A stretch of 5,708 nucleotides of DNA, taken from assembly GCA_030594665.1 (NCBI GenBank), contig JAUVET010000114.1:1-5708 (forward strand), read 5' to 3'. Numbering within the stretch: position 1 is the stretch's first letter; every line of letters starts with the position of its first letter. This DNA is from Methanosarcinaceae archaeon. Lineage in GTDB: Archaea; Halobacteriota; Methanosarcinia; Methanosarcinales; Methanosarcinaceae. A program made the position numbers and the translations under genes. The notes beneath the pieces are model-generated. The model was not told the DNA's origin, made no database searches, and saw only the letters and a program-made list of their open reading frames with translations. Of this stretch, positions 4,701 through 5,708 are shown piece by piece.

Positions 4701-5708
4701 CTATTCATTTTTTGGAGATTTTAGTGTTGGATTTACGCTACAATACATCTCAGGATCACCGATATTGAAAAAAAGGCATTTTCCACATTGGATGCATTTT
4801 GCGACATCATCTTCCTGATCGGCAAGTGACTTGTTGACTAGTTTTGGATCAGCTACCTGTGCACGTCCTATTGCGACAAGGTCTGCTTTGCCAGATGATA
4901 TGATCGATTCTGCCGCACTTAATGATAAGATGGAGCCGACTGCACAAACCGGTACGGTGGTATATTGTTTTAATTCTGCTGCAATCCCGACGTAAGGTGT
5001 TTCACCAATATCGGGCCCGGGAATCATCATTTCCATTGATTCGTATACACCTACTGAAACATTCAGCATGTCCATACCGGCACGTTCAAACATTGGGATG
5101 ATCTCCTCATAATCAGATGGTTTCAGTCCACCGTCCACATATTCATTTCCACTGATGCGCACACTCAGTGCAATCTTTGAACCGAGTTTTGACCGGATAC
5201 CTTCCAGTATCTCTATAATGAGTCTTGCGCGGTTTTCAACACTGCCGCCGTAGTCGTCTTTTCTGTGATTTGAATATGGTGACAGGAACTCATTGAGTAG
5301 ATAACCGTGTGCCGCATGGATCTCAACCACTTTAACACCCGCATCTGCTGCCCGGACGGTCGCATCAATAAAATCATTGCGCACACGCTCGATATCGGCG
5401 AGTGACATTTCACGTACATGGTAGTTCGGATCGAATTGTGACATCAAAGGACATGGTATTGCACTTGGTGCGATCAGATCGCAACCGGTTACTGAGTTCA
5501 ATGCCTGACGTCCGTAATGTATCAACTGCACTGCAGGAACTGCGCCGTTATTTTCAATTTCACTAAAAAGATCTGAAAAACCCTGAACATAGCTGTCATT
5601 ATCAATTCTCATTACACGATCAAATGCAATAGAATCCGGAGATATTATAGCTGCGCCTGTGAATATCAAGCCACAACCACCTTGTGCTATTGCATTGTAG
5701 AAATCGAT
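4701..5708 (-). CDS. Old yellow enzyme-family NADH:flavin oxidoreductase with 4Fe-4S motif (5' end outside window)
   Basis: The frame is open to the right window edge, giving 335 visible residues beginning IDFYNAIAQGG; roughly the first 30-40 residues are missing. A TTG at 5669 is not a likely start because family-conserved sequence continues upstream of it. The family folds as an FMN-binding TIM barrel that reduces or dehydrogenates small substrates. Visible motifs (visible-residue numbers) are HYGRQ (64-68), HAAHGYLLNEFLSP with its His pair (131-144), YGGSVENRAR (153-162), VRISG (183-187), and the phosphate-site segments VGS (257-259) and AIGRAQVADP (279-288). Cys305, 308, 311 and 323 form C-x2-C-x2-C-x11-C, a probable 4Fe-4S site like that of trimethylamine dehydrogenase/dienoyl-CoA reductase relatives. 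The protein ends 12 residues after the last Cys and so lacks their C-terminal FAD/NAD(P) domains. Electrons must therefore pass to or from a separate partner. Substrate unknown. The GAF/PAS gene follows after 9 nt. Confidence 0.9.
   Translation of the reverse strand: MDFYNAIAQGGCGLIFTGAAIISPDSIAFDRVMRIDNDSYVQGFSDLFSEIENNGAVPAVQLIHYGRQALNSVTGCDLIAPSAIPCPLMSQFDPNYHVREMSLADIERVRNDFIDATVRAADAGVKVVEIHAAHGYLLNEFLSPYSNHRKDDYGGSVENRARLIIEILEGIRSKLGSKIALSVRISGNEYVDGGLKPSDYEEIIPMFERAGMDMLNVSVGVYESMEMMIPGPDIGETPYVGIAAELKQYTTVPVCAVGSILSLSAAESIISSGKADLVAIGRAQVADPKLVNKSLADQEDDVAKCIQCGKCLFFNIGDPEMYCSVNPTLKSPKNE

Noticed and set aside
5667..5669. TTG at 5669 as the start of the oxidoreductase
   Set aside because: The codons upstream to the window edge encode IDFYNAIAQGG, which matches the conserved OYE segment, so the gene continues beyond the window.

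Overview
The window reads as chromosomal DNA from a low-to-moderate GC archaeon, most likely a methylotrophic methanogen of the Methanosarcinaceae (Methanolobus/Methanococcoides-like). This rests on archaeal-style TATA boxes and T-tract terminators, an archaeal-type 2'-5' RNA ligase-like protein, a lipoprotein ApbE, and a large GAF/multi-PAS sensor of a kind abundant in these methanogens. The genus is an inference from family knowledge; no rRNA or other taxonomic marker gene is present.

Layout from left to right. Positions 1-155 hold an intergenic segment with a CTCTGTG tandem repeat that folds back on a matching CACAGAG block, then the leader of thpR. thpR (156-701, +) encodes an RNA 2',3'-cyclic phosphodiesterase. 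It converges on apbE (778-1941, -), a membrane-anchored FAD:protein FMN transferase; the 76-nt gap carries a small hairpin and T-tracts in both directions. A 280-nt AT-rich divergent region (1942-2221) carries the apbE promoter, a small operator-like palindrome and a second inverted repeat. It leads into an unrecognised 74-residue two-helix membrane protein (2222-2446, +). That gene converges on a two-gene minus-strand operon: a 5'-truncated old-yellow-enzyme-family flavin/iron-sulfur oxidoreductase (4701 to beyond 5708) followed after 9 nt by a 729-residue GAF-PAS-PAS-PAS-PAS protein (2502-4691).

Two genes concern flavin redox chemistry: ApbE attaches FMN covalently to exported proteins, and the OYE-family enzyme uses FMN plus a probable 4Fe-4S cluster. 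The most notable arrangement is the tight pairing of that oxidoreductase with a sensor protein that has no histidine kinase, ATPase, GGDEF or DNA-binding output domain. The ribosome-binding site of the sensor gene overlaps the stop codon of the oxidoreductase gene, so the two are probably co-expressed. No CRISPR array, tRNA, rRNA, insertion sequence or clear defence or mobile system is visible. Most of the window is ordinary chromosomal content with a few points worth checking.
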